Source: Lentisphaerae bacterium GWF2_45_14 (GTDB taxonomy: Bacteria; Verrucomicrobiota; Lentisphaeria; Victivallales; GWF2-45-14). From it: a stretch of 55,771 nt of DNA. The translations under genes and the position numbers were made by a program. Below the pieces are notes generated by a model that was not told where the DNA came from, did not search any database, and worked only from the letters and a program-made list of their open reading frames with translations. Shown here in pieces: positions 43,711 to 52,639 of this stretch. Within the stretch, counting starts at the first letter, position 1. Each line of letters starts with the position of its first letter. The stretch is taken from positions 1-55,771 of the forward strand of contig MHBG01000103.1 in NCBI GenBank assembly GCA_001804785.1. Reading direction: 5' to 3'.

Positions 43711-45108
43711 TTAAAAGACGATTTTCCCGGGATTCAGAATATTTTTCGGATCGAAAACATTTTTTATTCCGCGCATGAGCTCAATGGTGTCCTCCCCGAG
43801 TGAGCTGTGCAGGAAGTCCTTCTTGGCAAAGCCTATACCGTGCTCGCCGGAGACCTGCCCGCCGAGTCCGCGGGCACGTGAATACATTTCATCAAAGACC
43901 TCCGCAAGAGTGCGCTTCCAGTCCTCTTCGCCCAGCTGATCGCGCAGGACGTAGATGTGTAAATTGCCGTCTCCGGCGTGTCCGAAACTGCGAATCCTGA
44001 TATCATACTTTTTCTGAAGAGTTGTTGTAAATTTCACAAAATCAGCGACGCTTCTTCGCGGTACAACTACATCGCATTCATCGAGTTCAGTTGTAGATGC
44101 CTTGATGGCTTCAAGAAAGGCTCCGCGCGCCGCCCATATTGATTCATTACGTTCCTGGGTATTGGAGATGAAAACGTCAAGCGCGCCTGCGTCAAGGCAG
44201 GTGTGGGCGGCATCGCTGTAAGCCATATCGATTTCTTCACGGCTGGCACCGTCAAAGGTAAGAAGCAGGTACGCGTTTGAAGAATTGTCTGGAAATTTGC
44301 GCCCGAGGAACTGTTCGGCGGCGAGAATGACTTCGCGCTCCATAAACTCCACAGCCGTAGGAATTGAACGCGATTTGATTATTTTAGGGACGGTCTCGAT
44401 TGCTGATGACAAATCGGGAAAGGGAGCCAGCAGACTGATTTTGAATTTTGGAAGCGGCAGCAGTTTCAGAACGGCCTTCGTTACTATCGCAAGCGTTCCC
44501 TCAGACCCCACGATAAGATTCTTCAAGCTGTAGCCGGAACTGTTTTTTACGACCTTTCCTCCGGTTTCAATAATCTTTCCATCAGGCAGTACCAGTTCGA
44601 GCCCATGCACGTAATCGCGTGTCACACCATATTTGACGGCGCGCATTCCGCCGGCATTGGTACTTATGTTGCCTCCTATGGTGGCTGTTTTTTCGCCCGG
44701 GTCGGGCGGATAGAACAGCCCGTTATCTTCCACAAATTTAGACACTTCCATCAGAAGCACGCCCGGTTCGAGCGTGAGAGTCAGATTTTCCTCGTCCAGC
44801 TCCAGAATCTTGTTCATTCCGCTCATGTCGAGCATTATCCCGCCGCAAAGCGGAACGGACCCGCCTACAAGTCCGGTGCCCTGCCCGCGTGGAGTTACAG
44901 GAATGTTGTTTTTGTAAGCATATTTCATAATGGTAGAAACTTCGGAAGATGAAAGAACTTTTACAAGAGCATCGGGCCTTTTCCTTATTCCCGCAAGCTC
45001 GTCATGACAGTAATCCTCGTTTATTTCGTCCCCTGTCAACACCCGTTCTTTTGAACATGTTGAGATAAGAAATTCGATGTCTTTATTGTCTATAAACTTG
45101 TACGTCAT
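43711..45108 (-). CDS. FAD-linked lactate dehydrogenase (LctD/GlcD-like)
   Basis: The 465-aa flavoprotein has a PCMH-type FAD domain (about 35-215: [35 protein letters not shown]) and a C-terminal FAD-oxidase domain with [15 protein letters not shown] and [11 protein letters not shown]. This is the architecture of GlcD and D-lactate dehydrogenases. It directly follows EtfA (4-bp overlap) and EtfB, the LctBCD order in which it oxidises lactate and hands electrons to the Etf pair. Glycolate or 2-hydroxyglutarate remain possible substrates. Confidence 0.85.
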   Translation of the reverse strand: MTYKFIDNKDIEFLISTCSKERVLTGDEINEDYCHDELAGIRKRPDALVKVLSSSEVSTIMKYAYKNNIPVTPRGQGTGLVGGSVPLCGGIMLDMSGMNKILELDEENLTLTLEPGVLLMEVSKFVEDNGLFYPPDPGEKTATIGGNISTNAGGMRAVKYGVTRDYVHGLELVLPDGKIIETGGKVVKNSSGYSLKNLIVGSEGTLAIVTKAVLKLLPLPKFKISLLAPFPDLSSAIETVPKIIKSRSIPTAVEFMEREVILAAEQFLGRKFPDNSSNAYLLLTFDGASREEIDMAYSDAAHTCLDAGALDVFISNTQERNESIWAARGAFLEAIKASTTELDECDVVVPRRSVADFVKFTTTLQKKYDIRIRSFGHAGDGNLHIYVLRDQLGEEDWKRTLAEVFDEMYSRARGLGGQVSGEHGIGFAKKDFLHSSLGEDTIELMRGIKNVFDPKNILNPGKIVF

Positions 45109-46307
45109 GGTTTTACCTTTTTGAATTCTTTAATCTTATCTATGAGTGACGGCACAACCTGATAGAGGTCTCCAACAATTCCTATATGCGCAACCTTGAA
45201 TATCGACGCGTTTTCATCGGTATTTATCGCAATGATGAGTTCGGAATTATTCATTCCAGCTACAAACTGAATAGCCCCTGAAACTCCGCATGTAATGATG
45301 AGCTTGGGCTTGACGGTTCTGCCGCTGAGTCCAATCTGCCGTTTCGGATCGACCCAGCCGGCCTCGATAAGCGAGCGCGTTGCAGCAATCTTGGCGTCAA
45401 GGAGTTCCGCAAGTTCGTTAATCAGTGCAAGGTCTTCGGCTTTTTTAAGTCCGCGCCCTGCGACAACTATGACTTCGGCATCTTCAATTCCTATTTCCTG
45501 GCTCTTCTGGTTAAGCTCCAGCACCTTAATTGCGGATACAAGTTTTGCCGGATCCATTTTGCAGTTTACGGTCTTAGTGTTTTTACCGGAGGCATTTTTC
45601 TCAGGCGCCGAAAAAATCTTGTAACGCACTGTTGCGAATTGCGGACGGTGTTTCGGGGTATTGATGTGGGCCATGATGTTGCCGCCATAAGCGGGCCTGA
45701 TCTGGTCGAGGTCGGTGTTCGGACGAATGTCGAGCATTGTACAGTCAGCGGTAAGTCCGGTGCGGAAACGCGCTGCCGTTCTGGGCGCTAACGAGCGGCC
45801 TGCCGCAGTGCCGCCGACGAGAATGGTGCTGGGTTTGACTTTCTTTATAAAGTCTTCGAAGACAGCCGTATATGGTTCTATTCTAAAATGCTTGAGCTCC
45901 GGGAAATCATAGATATATATTTCGTCGGGGCCGTATTCGAGGAGCTCCTCCACCAGGTTCTCCGTCTTATGTCCGGCAAGCAGGCAGTAAACTTTCTGAT
46001 TCGTTTTTCCGGCAAGCTCGAAAGCCTTCCCTATGAGTTCGAAGGTCACGGGGTGAACTTTGCCAAGGTTGTGCTCGACAAATACCGTTATTCCCTGCCA
46101 TTCGTCCTTATTTACAGACTGCGGCTCTTTATCTTCAACAAATTCAAAAACACCCTCCGGCCCTTTCTTGATACATATCCTGCACATTCGGCAGCCTGAG
46201 TTTATACTAAGGATTCCATTCGTGAATTCGATGGCGTCAAAGGGGCAGAGTTCCTGAAGTTTTTCCGGTTCGCGCGCTTTTTCCTGATGTATTAAAATAC
46301 CAGCCAT
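45105..46307 (-). CDS. etfA: Electron transfer flavoprotein alpha subunit with N-terminal FeS domain
   Basis: The 400-aa protein begins with about 70 residues holding Cys21, Cys39, Cys42 and Cys45 ([11 protein letters not shown]), a ferredoxin-like [4Fe-4S] site. The EtfA N domain follows (about 70-270), then the C-terminal FAD domain with [19 protein letters not shown] [22 protein letters not shown] and CGVSGAIQF. The FeS extension is found in EtfA of bifurcating/confurcating lactate dehydrogenase complexes. It is 3 bp from etfB and overlaps the dehydrogenase gene. Confidence 0.9.
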   Translation of the reverse strand: MAGILIHQEKAREPEKLQELCPFDAIEFTNGILSINSGCRMCRICIKKGPEGVFEFVEDKEPQSVNKDEWQGITVFVEHNLGKVHPVTFELIGKAFELAGKTNQKVYCLLAGHKTENLVEELLEYGPDEIYIYDFPELKHFRIEPYTAVFEDFIKKVKPSTILVGGTAAGRSLAPRTAARFRTGLTADCTMLDIRPNTDLDQIRPAYGGNIMAHINTPKHRPQFATVRYKIFSAPEKNASGKNTKTVNCKMDPAKLVSAIKVLELNQKSQEIGIEDAEVIVVAGRGLKKAEDLALINELAELLDAKIAATRSLIEAGWVDPKRQIGLSGRTVKPKLIITCGVSGAIQFVAGMNNSELIIAINTDENASIFKVAHIGIVGDLYQVVPSLIDKIKEFKKVKP

Positions 46308-46310
46308 ATG

Positions 46311-47111
46311 TTACCTCGATTGCTGAAGAAATTTTTTGTCTTTGAGAAGGGAAAATAATTTTTCGGAAAGTTCATCGGAGCCTCCATTCCAAAAAACTCT
46401 TTCGTTATGTGACTCCGGCGGAAATATCCGCTTTACCTGGGTGGGCGAGCCGTCGAGTCCGTAATGCATTTCATCTTGGTCCTCAAGGTCTTCAAGCTTA
46501 AGCCATTCTATCTTGCGATCGACCGTTGAGAGTTTTAACTTAAAGGATGGCAGACGCGGTTCGAAGATGCCTTTTTCCACGCTTATCAGGCAGGGCAGCT
46601 TTATTTCCACAGTCTCAGTATGAAGCGGCAGATCAAGATCAACTGTCAGGAATTGTCCGGTCACGGCGCGAATGCTGCATACGTTTGTAACATGCGGTAT
46701 GCCAAGGAATTCGGCAAGCTCTGCTCCGACCTGCGCGGTGTCGCCGTCAGTCGTCTGTTTCCCGCATATTATGATATCCGGCAGTCCGGCTTTTTTTACT
46801 CCCTGCGCGAGAGTGTAGGACGTGGCGAGAACGTCGGAACCCGCGAATTTACGGTCGGAAAGAATAAAGCCGCGATCCACTCCCATCATGAATGCTTCAC
46901 GTACAACGGTTTCCGCCTGGGGGGGGCCCATCGTTATCACATCGACTTCCGCACCGTGCTCCTGCTTGACGCGCATCGCAGTCTCAAGGGCATAAAGGTC
47001 GTAAGGATTCATTTTCGACTCCACGCCGTCGCGCTTGAGTACACCTGTCTTTTCATCTATCTCGACTTGCGAGGTGCCTGGCACCTGCTTGATACATACC
47101 ATTATTTTCAT
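46311..47111 (-). CDS. etfB: Electron transfer flavoprotein beta subunit, bifurcating type
   Basis: The 266-aa EtfB matches the bifurcating group: VCIKQVPGTSQVEID at the N-terminus, KMNPYDLYALE, VDVITMGPPQAE and GKQTTDGDTAQVGAELAE. In such complexes EtfB carries the FAD that splits or joins electrons between NAD and ferredoxin. It overlaps larA by 4 bp. Confidence 0.92.
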   Translation of the reverse strand: MKIMVCIKQVPGTSQVEIDEKTGVLKRDGVESKMNPYDLYALETAMRVKQEHGAEVDVITMGPPQAETVVREAFMMGVDRGFILSDRKFAGSDVLATSYTLAQGVKKAGLPDIIICGKQTTDGDTAQVGAELAEFLGIPHVTNVCSIRAVTGQFLTVDLDLPLHTETVEIKLPCLISVEKGIFEPRLPSFKLKLSTVDRKIEWLKLEDLEDQDEMHYGLDGSPTQVKRIFPPESHNERVFWNGGSDELSEKLFSLLKDKKFLQQSR

Positions 47112-48388
47112 ATCTTCTCCTTTTCAACGATAACGGAAACCCCGTCCGGAATTACTGAAATTTTTGCGTCAGCACCCATGTAACTGAACGCCCGCGTGAT
47201 AGCCTCGTCGAGCGTAAACGCATGTTCCATATGCATTGATTTAATCATAGCTGGATCGCAGTCGGAGCTTACGAGGATTACTTTATTACGAGAGAGGATG
47301 CGCGCGAGTATCTGAAATTCCCACTGGTCGGGGGCTGTCTTGTCCCTCGGCACGGCGGCGGCACGCTTCAGGACTTCACGAGGACATCTTGAGTCTGCCA
47401 TATTTTCATAAAAAGACTCGCCTCCATGTCCATCGGAGCATGCCGAGACCATGATTATTACGCCATTTTCGCGGCATGCGGTCTCGCCGGCCGTCATTCC
47501 CTTCACGGCCTGATAAATGTTCTGGTCAAGCGGATAGCCGCCGTTACTCGTTATCACTATGTCCGATTCTGGCACTGCCGCTCGGCAGTGTGATTTCAGG
47601 AACTCGCAGCCCGCAAGGTGCGCCTCTACGCTGTCTCCGGCAAACGCCCTGACGACGCGCTTATTATGATCAAGAACGACATTTACAATAAATGCGAGCT
47701 CTGCCCTTTCCGCGGCGAACAGCATATCATTGTGAATGGGATTTTTCTCAAGGTTTCCGGTTCTTGCAAAAGGACTCTGTATAAACTCTGAACAATGGTT
47801 GGCGAGAACCGTTTCGGCTGATGCTATGCCGGGAAGGACGCTTTTCCTTCCGCCTGAAAATCCCGCGAAAAAATGCGGTTCTATAAAACCTTCCGCTACA
47901 AGTAAATCTGTTTCGACGGCAAGACGGTTTATGATAAGGTCTCCGCCTGAGGGGAGTTTGTCGAGCGGAACGAGGGAGCTTTTATCATTTGAATCGTGAA
48001 TTACAATTTTTTCGTTGTTCACAATATCTTCACCGAATTTTCCAAGAAGCTCTTCTCTGGTTGTCGCACGGTGAAAACCTGTCGCTATAAGAATGGTAAT
48101 GTCAATATCGGGCGATCCTCTTCGAAGGCGCTCCAGTATTTCGGGCATGATTACGCGGCTGGGTACGGGCCTTGTATGGTCGCTGCTTATGACGACTGCC
48201 GATTTTTTTCCCCGAGAAAGTTCTTCAAGCCGCATTGATCCGATTGGGGAATTCAGCGCATTTTTGACAGCCCGGCTTTCATCACAGCCTGATTGCGGCA
48301 GGGACGAGTCGAATATGCCGAGGAGATTTTTCTCCGGCAATTCGCTTTCTACGAAGGTTCGTCCGTAAGGTATTCTTATTTTTCTCAA
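47108..48388 (-). CDS. larA: Nickel-pincer lactate racemase LarA
   Basis: I start at TTG 48386-48388, because RKIRIPYGRT is the family N-terminus and AGAGG lies just upstream. An open frame to 48430 runs across the operator palindrome and adds 14 unmatched residues. The 426-aa product keeps the LarA active site: DHTRP, His and Lys ten apart in EPHFFAGFSGGRKS, and NH sixteen residues later. It interconverts D- and L-lactate with a nickel-pincer cofactor. The cofactor genes larB, larC and larE are not in the window. It is the first gene of the lactate operon. Confidence 0.9.
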   Translation of the reverse strand: MRKIRIPYGRTFVESELPEKNLLGIFDSSLPQSGCDESRAVKNALNSPIGSMRLEELSRGKKSAVVISSDHTRPVPSRVIMPEILERLRRGSPDIDITILIATGFHRATTREELLGKFGEDIVNNEKIVIHDSNDKSSLVPLDKLPSGGDLIINRLAVETDLLVAEGFIEPHFFAGFSGGRKSVLPGIASAETVLANHCSEFIQSPFARTGNLEKNPIHNDMLFAAERAELAFIVNVVLDHNKRVVRAFAGDSVEAHLAGCEFLKSHCRAAVPESDIVITSNGGYPLDQNIYQAVKGMTAGETACRENGVIIMVSACSDGHGGESFYENMADSRCPREVLKRAAAVPRDKTAPDQWEFQILARILSRNKVILVSSDCDPAMIKSMHMEHAFTLDEAITRAFSYMGADAKISVIPDGVSVIVEKEKI

Positions 48389-48407
48389 GCCTGCCTCTTT
48401 TGGTAGG

Positions 48408-48420
48408 GTGGTACTACCAC
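48408..48420. promoter_or_regulatory. Perfect GTGGT-ACT-ACCAC operator-like palindrome
   Basis: GTGGTACTACCAC (48408-48420) is a perfect 5+3+5 palindrome in the gap between the GntR regulator gene and larA. It matches the TGGTnnnACCA type of site used by FadR/PdhR/LldR-subfamily (FCD) regulators, the class encoded next door. It is 20-32 bp upstream of the proposed larA start. Confidence 0.7.
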
Positions 48421-48439
48421 TATAAAACAAATTATATAT

Positions 48440-49132
48440 CTATTTCTTCAAATTGTCAAGGATAAAATCAAAATGTCGGCGACACGCCTTTGCCGCGTCA
48501 TCTGGTTTTCCTGAGGTAACTGCCTCGCAGAGGTCGCGGTGCATCTTTATGAGAAGCTTGTTGTTGTCGAAGGCCTTGAGAATCAATTCGCGTCCGTCTC
48601 TCACCGCCTGCTCAAAAAGTTTTGAAATCGAATTGAGGAAGGCTGAGAGCATCGTATTTCCCGATATTTCGGCGATGAAAAGATGCAGCTTTTTATCAAG
48701 ATCAATGCTTTCCTGCTCGCCTGACGCGTTCTTAAACTTCTCCAGAAGCTCCTTCATCTCAGCCGCCTGCGCTTTCGTAATTTTTTGAGCTGCTAGGGAT
48801 GCTGCTTCCATCTCAAGACCGCGCCTGATCTCAAGGAGGTCTGAAAAGCTTCCGTTCCTGAGTTTGAACATTATTGAGAGCGGCTCAAAAAGGCAGTCGC
48901 TGGTTCCTGCCACAATGAAGTTGCCGCCGCCTTGGCGGCTTTCCACGATTCCGAGAATTTCCAATGCTCGGATGGCCTCTCTTATCGAGTTGCGGCTTAC
49001 CTTGAACTGCTCAGACATCGTTCGCTCCGGAAGAAGCTTGTCTCCGCTCTTCAAGCGCCCGTCCAGAATCATTTCCTGTATTTGCCCAGCAACCTGCTGG
49101 TAAATGCGTTGATTATGAAGCGGTGCAAACAT
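48440..49132 (-). CDS. GntR-family regulator of the FadR/LldR (FCD) subfamily
   Basis: The 230-aa protein has a GntR winged helix (about 8-75: LLPERTMSEQFKVSRNSIREAIRALE) and a helical FCD effector domain (about 85-225). Relatives such as LldR and PdhR respond to lactate or pyruvate. It lies 52 bp upstream of larA with an FCD-type palindrome between them, and probably controls the lactate operon. In Acetobacterium the lct operon is led by a similar GntR gene. Confidence 0.9.
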   Translation of the reverse strand: MFAPLHNQRIYQQVAGQIQEMILDGRLKSGDKLLPERTMSEQFKVSRNSIREAIRALEILGIVESRQGGGNFIVAGTSDCLFEPLSIMFKLRNGSFSDLLEIRRGLEMEAASLAAQKITKAQAAEMKELLEKFKNASGEQESIDLDKKLHLFIAEISGNTMLSAFLNSISKLFEQAVRDGRELILKAFDNNKLLIKMHRDLCEAVTSGKPDDAAKACRRHFDFILDNLKK

Positions 49133-49155
49133 TGTATTTCCCCCTCTGCCCTAGA

Positions 49156-49761
49156 TTACTCCAAGCTTTTTCTGATTGTATCGGCAATATGCCCGGCAAT
49201 AAATTTCCAGCCGGTTTGATTGTAATGGAAACCGTCCCCGCTACTATATTCCGAATGGCTGACCAGTAAAGAATAGACGTCATCGACCGGGACTCCGTAC
49301 TTTTCCATGATCTTTGCGGCTACATTATTACGTTCGATCACGAGCGGATTGCCGTCGGGACGCATATCCAGGTCTTCCGGCTTATCTTTGACGGTAATCG
49401 GTGTTGAATTGCGCCAGACGAATTTTGCTTTGCTCGCAAGCTGCAAATAATCGACAAACTGCTCAAGCCCGTCACGATAAAAATCGATATCACAATCACG
49501 CCCATGCAGGCCATTGTTAAAATAGATAATATCCGGTTCGTATTCGCCGAGAGCCAGCGCAAGTTCGCGATATATTGCCGGGTCTCCGACTATCTTGCTG
49601 GTTGAATAAAATCCTATATTGACCCTTCCCTTCAGAATACTCGCGACTTCCGGCGCACTCCCCACAATAATCGAATCACCAATCAGCAATACGCGCGGCA
49701 AATCAGAACGACTTGTTTCATACCAGTAAAACTGACACCATTCAGTTGATTCCCGTTTCAT
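49156..49761 (-). CDS. SGNH/GDSL-type hydrolase
   Basis: The 201-aa protein shows the SGNH pattern: VLLIGDSII with nucleophile Ser30, an Asn block in IIYFNNGLHG, and the Asp/His pair in SGDGFHYNQTGW near the C-terminus. No signal peptide is seen. It could be an acetyl esterase acting on imported sugars. It lies between ribBA and the lactate regulator on the same strand, with short gaps (31 and 23 bp). Confidence 0.85.
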   Translation of the reverse strand: MKRESTEWCQFYWYETSRSDLPRVLLIGDSIIVGSAPEVASILKGRVNIGFYSTSKIVGDPAIYRELALALGEYEPDIIYFNNGLHGRDCDIDFYRDGLEQFVDYLQLASKAKFVWRNSTPITVKDKPEDLDMRPDGNPLVIERNNVAAKIMEKYGVPVDDVYSLLVSHSEYSSGDGFHYNQTGWKFIAGHIADTIRKSLE

Positions 49762-49792
49762 ATAAGTATCTTTCTCTGTTTGGCCACAATAA

Positions 49793-50998
49793 TCAGAACA
49801 GGTGACCCATTTTTTCCTTTTTTGTCTTCAAGTATTTCGCGTTTTGTTTTTTCTCCTCCATAACCACCGGAACTCTTTCGGTTATCTTGAGTCCGTAGCC
49901 GTCGAGCCCTATTATCTTCTTAGGGTTATTGGTCATGAGCCTTATGCTTTTTATTCCGAGGTCGAGAAGAATTTGCGCGCCGATTCCGTACTCGCGCAGG
50001 TCGGCAGGAAAGCCGAGTTTTTCATTGGCTTCGACGGTATCATATCCCTGTTCCTGAAGATGATACGCATGGATTTTATTGCCGAGCCCTATTCCCCTTC
50101 CCTCCTGCCGCATATATACAACCACGCCGGCGCCCTCATTTTTTATATTCTGCATCGCGTGCGCCAGCTGGTCGCCACAGTCGCATCTCATCGAACCGAA
50201 GACGTCACCCGTGAGGCATTCGCTGTGGACGCGGACAAGGACATCTTCCTTATTTTCCACATCTCCGTAAACAAGTGCCAGGTGCTCGCTGTTGTCGATA
50301 AGCGTACGGTAAAGATAAAGTTCGAAATCCCCGTACTTTGTGGGCATTTTGACTTTCTGTTCGCGCTTGACCAGCTTTTCATTCTTGCGTCTGTAGGCGA
50401 TAAGGTCGGCTATCGAACAAAGCTTGAGCTTATGTTTTTTGCAAAATTTCTTAAGCTCGGGAAGCCGTGCCATGCTGCCGTCGTCATTCATTATTTCGCA
50501 TATCACGCCCGCAGGAGAAAGTCCTGTGAGCCGCGCGAGGTCAACACATGCCTCTGTATGCCCCGAGCGCTGAAGCACTCCTCCCGGGCGCGCTATCAAT
50601 GGGAACATGTGGCCCGGTGTGACAATATCATTTTGGGAGGTTGCCGGGTCGATCATCACCGATACCGTTCTGGCCCTGTCGTAAGCCGATATTCCAGTCG
50701 TGATCCCATTTTTCGCGTCAACACTCTGGGTAAACGCGGTTTTATAGTTATCCATAAGCGGCCCCATATAGCGCAATCCCAGCTCGACGGCTCTTTGCTC
50801 CCCAATTGGAACACATATCAAGCCGCGGCCGAACGTTGCCATAAAATTTATGATTTCAGGCGTAACTTTTGATGCCGGAATAAGAAGGTCCCCTTCATTC
50901 TCGCGGTTCTCATCATCAGTGACAACTACCATCCGGCCGGCCCTGAGGTCTCCTATAACCGCCTCAATACTAGAAAAATCAGACATTTCTTTCTCCAA
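49793..50998 (-). CDS. ribBA: Bifunctional 3,4-DHBP synthase / GTP cyclohydrolase II
   Basis: The 401-aa protein fuses RibB (about 8-205: [26 protein letters not shown]) and RibA (about 210-400: [20 protein letters not shown] with the Zn cysteines, and [10 protein letters not shown]). Together they make both precursors of riboflavin, from GTP and ribulose 5-phosphate. An FMN riboswitch with terminator lies just upstream. GGAG follows the terminator's T-run directly and serves as ribosome site. Confidence 0.96.
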   Translation of the reverse strand: MEKEMSDFSSIEAVIGDLRAGRMVVVTDDENRENEGDLLIPASKVTPEIINFMATFGRGLICVPIGEQRAVELGLRYMGPLMDNYKTAFTQSVDAKNGITTGISAYDRARTVSVMIDPATSQNDIVTPGHMFPLIARPGGVLQRSGHTEACVDLARLTGLSPAGVICEIMNDDGSMARLPELKKFCKKHKLKLCSIADLIAYRRKNEKLVKREQKVKMPTKYGDFELYLYRTLIDNSEHLALVYGDVENKEDVLVRVHSECLTGDVFGSMRCDCGDQLAHAMQNIKNEGAGVVVYMRQEGRGIGLGNKIHAYHLQEQGYDTVEANEKLGFPADLREYGIGAQILLDLGIKSIRLMTNNPKKIIGLDGYGLKITERVPVVMEEKKQNAKYLKTKKEKMGHLF

Positions 50999-51004
50999 AA
51001 AAAA

Positions 51005-51031
51005 GCCCCCGGTACAAAAGTATCCGGGGGC
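51005..51031 (-). terminator. FMN-riboswitch terminator before ribBA
   Basis: GCCCCCGGTAC (51005-51015) pairs with GTA(T)CCGGGGGC (51020-51031) with one bulged base and a 4-base loop. On the minus strand eight Ts follow (51004-50997), immediately before the ribBA Shine-Dalgarno. Formation of this hairpin when FMN is bound would stop ribBA transcription. Confidence 0.85.
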
Positions 51032-51074
51032 ATGATTTCGTTACAATCCCATACAATTATGGAACACCGTCACG

Positions 51075-51212
51075 ATCTTCTTTCATCCAGACTTTACTGT
51101 CGGTCATGGAATTTCGCCATGTCTGTTCGTTTATTCAACGGACTCGCGGACTTTACCGCCGGTCAGGAATTTCGTTCCGCTTTCGCGAAACAAGCACCTT
51201 GCCCCGAAGATC
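51075..51212 (-). ncRNA. FMN riboswitch (RFN element)
   Basis: Read on the minus strand, the region holds the conserved RFN blocks in order: GATCTTCGGGGCAAGGTG, AATTCCTGACCGGCGGT, AGTCCGCGA, GAAATTCCATGACCGACAGT and AGTCTGGATGAAAGAAGAT. The first and last blocks pair to close the six-helix junction. It binds FMN and controls ribBA below it. Confidence 0.95.
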
Positions 51213-51302
51213 AACCGTTTTGCTCAATATAGTCTCTCCTCTATAATAAGTCAATCCGGAAAATTGCCGCCCGGCGGCTTTGATAATTTTTATACTTTTA
51301 TA

Positions 51303-51330
51303 TTGCAATAAATGCGCTTGTGTCTATAAT
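51303..51330 (+). promoter_or_regulatory. Promoter of the ROK-GH20 operon
   Basis: TTGCAA (51303-51308) and a perfect TATAAT (51325-51330) have a 16-base spacer, 25 bases before the ROK start. The -35 box lies in a perfect palindrome TATTGCAATA (51301-51310), and TAGCAATATT recurs just downstream, so the ROK protein may bind here. Confidence 0.55.
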
Positions 51331-51354
51331 ATATAGCAATATTTGCTCCTAATT

Positions 51355-52602
51355 ATGATAAAAAAGAACTCTAAAAGCATCGAATTAGCGCTGAAGAATG
51401 AGCTTTTGTCAAGAAAAAACAATAAGCTCGTTCAGATGCTTCGTCTGATATGGAAGAAACCGGAACGCACCCGGAACGAGATTGGCAAAGCTCTTAATAT
51501 AAGCAAAGTCGCTGTCAGAAATGATGTTGAGCGACTTTTAAACTATGGCCTTGTCCGCGAAAAAACGCCGCTGAAGGGTGCTGGCGGCAGAAGACCCACT
51601 CCGCTCGGACTTGTACCGGAACTTTTTTATTCATTCGGTATTTATATCAGGCGCGGCTGGTCGATGTTGTCCATGCTTGATGCTGAATCGAAGACCGTTG
51701 AAAAAATCATTTTTCATGAAAAGTTCGAGAACGCCGCCGCAGGATTGAATTTTATGTGCTCGCAAATAACGAAACTGCGTGAAAAATATTCCATAGGCGA
51801 TGAAAAATTTATAGGGACGGGTATCTCGCTTCCAGGGATACTCGATCAGAAAAATGGAATCATTATAAGTTCGCCTTCCTTCAAGAAAGACAAGGATTTC
51901 GAACTCGGAAGCTTCATGAAAAATAAGTCCGGTTCTGACATCGTGCTCATGAATGATGCGGACCTTATGACGTTGACTGAGAACTTCCGAGGTAAAGCGG
52001 CGAACATGTCTGATTTCCTTTATTTTACATGCGGTTACGGACTCGGGATATTCCTGAACGGCCAGCTATATCAAGGGCATCAGGGAGGGGCGGGCGAAGT
52101 CGGCTACATGCAGCTCGACAGGACGGGTGAAAAGGGGCCGGACGGCAGAAACGGAACTCTTTGCGGCATAAGGCCTTTTTCGATGCTGCCAGTGATTGTT
52201 GACAAGATAGTAAAGGACGGCGGCGCGACGAAAGTGAGAAGCTATCTTTCAGAAAAAGAACCCGGTGTGACGCTTTCCATGGTAATTCGTGCGGCAAAGG
52301 AGGGAGACGGCCTTTCTCTTCAGATAATTTCAGAATATTTTGATCTCATTGCAGATGCCATTCTCAATCTGGCATATATATTCAACCCCGAAGCTATTTT
52401 TCTTGATCCGTGGACAGCGGAATGCCCACAGGTAACCGTGGATATAGTCCGCAGGAAAATGGGCTATTACGGAGTTCACAACTGGCGGCTTTCGACGGAA
52501 ATAGTTTCCGCCGAATACGGCATGGAAGACCTTTCGGAAGGAGCGGCCATACTCCCCGTGATAAAATATTTTGAAAAGCTACAAGAACTTCAGCGTCAAT
52601 AA
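51355..52602 (+). CDS. ROK-family transcriptional regulator
   Basis: I prefer ATG 51355; a TTG at 51343 is also open. The 415-aa product has an N-terminal winged helix (about 20-80: GKALNISKVAVRNDVERLLNYGLV) and a ROK kinase-like fold with GTGISLPGILD, NDADLMTL and FTCGYGLGIFLNGQLYQGHQGGAGEVGYMQ. It has the domain order of NagC/XylR repressors, which bind sugar effectors. A cysteine in GTLCGIRPF stands where ROK members have a zinc cluster, which is otherwise incomplete. It precedes the GH20 gene by 37 bp and probably regulates it. Confidence 0.88.
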   Translation: MIKKNSKSIELALKNELLSRKNNKLVQMLRLIWKKPERTRNEIGKALNISKVAVRNDVERLLNYGLVREKTPLKGAGGRRPTPLGLVPELFYSFGIYIRRGWSMLSMLDAESKTVEKIIFHEKFENAAAGLNFMCSQITKLREKYSIGDEKFIGTGISLPGILDQKNGIIISSPSFKKDKDFELGSFMKNKSGSDIVLMNDADLMTLTENFRGKAANMSDFLYFTCGYGLGIFLNGQLYQGHQGGAGEVGYMQLDRTGEKGPDGRNGTLCGIRPFSMLPVIVDKIVKDGGATKVRSYLSEKEPGVTLSMVIRAAKEGDGLSLQIISEYFDLIADAILNLAYIFNPEAIFLDPWTAECPQVTVDIVRRKMGYYGVHNWRLSTEIVSAEYGMEDLSEGAAILPVIKYFEKLQELQRQ

Positions 52603-52639
52603 ATTATAAAAAACCTAAATCAGAAGAAAGGATCTCAAA

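Noticed and set aside
48389..48430. Longer larA start at 48430
   Set aside because: The extra 14 residues do not match the family and the coding would run through the operator palindrome; TTG 48388 has a ribosome site.
49802..50872. 356-codon open frame antisense to ribBA
   Set aside because: Its translation has no recognisable domain and lies wholly over a certain ribBA gene; long antisense frames arise from codon bias.
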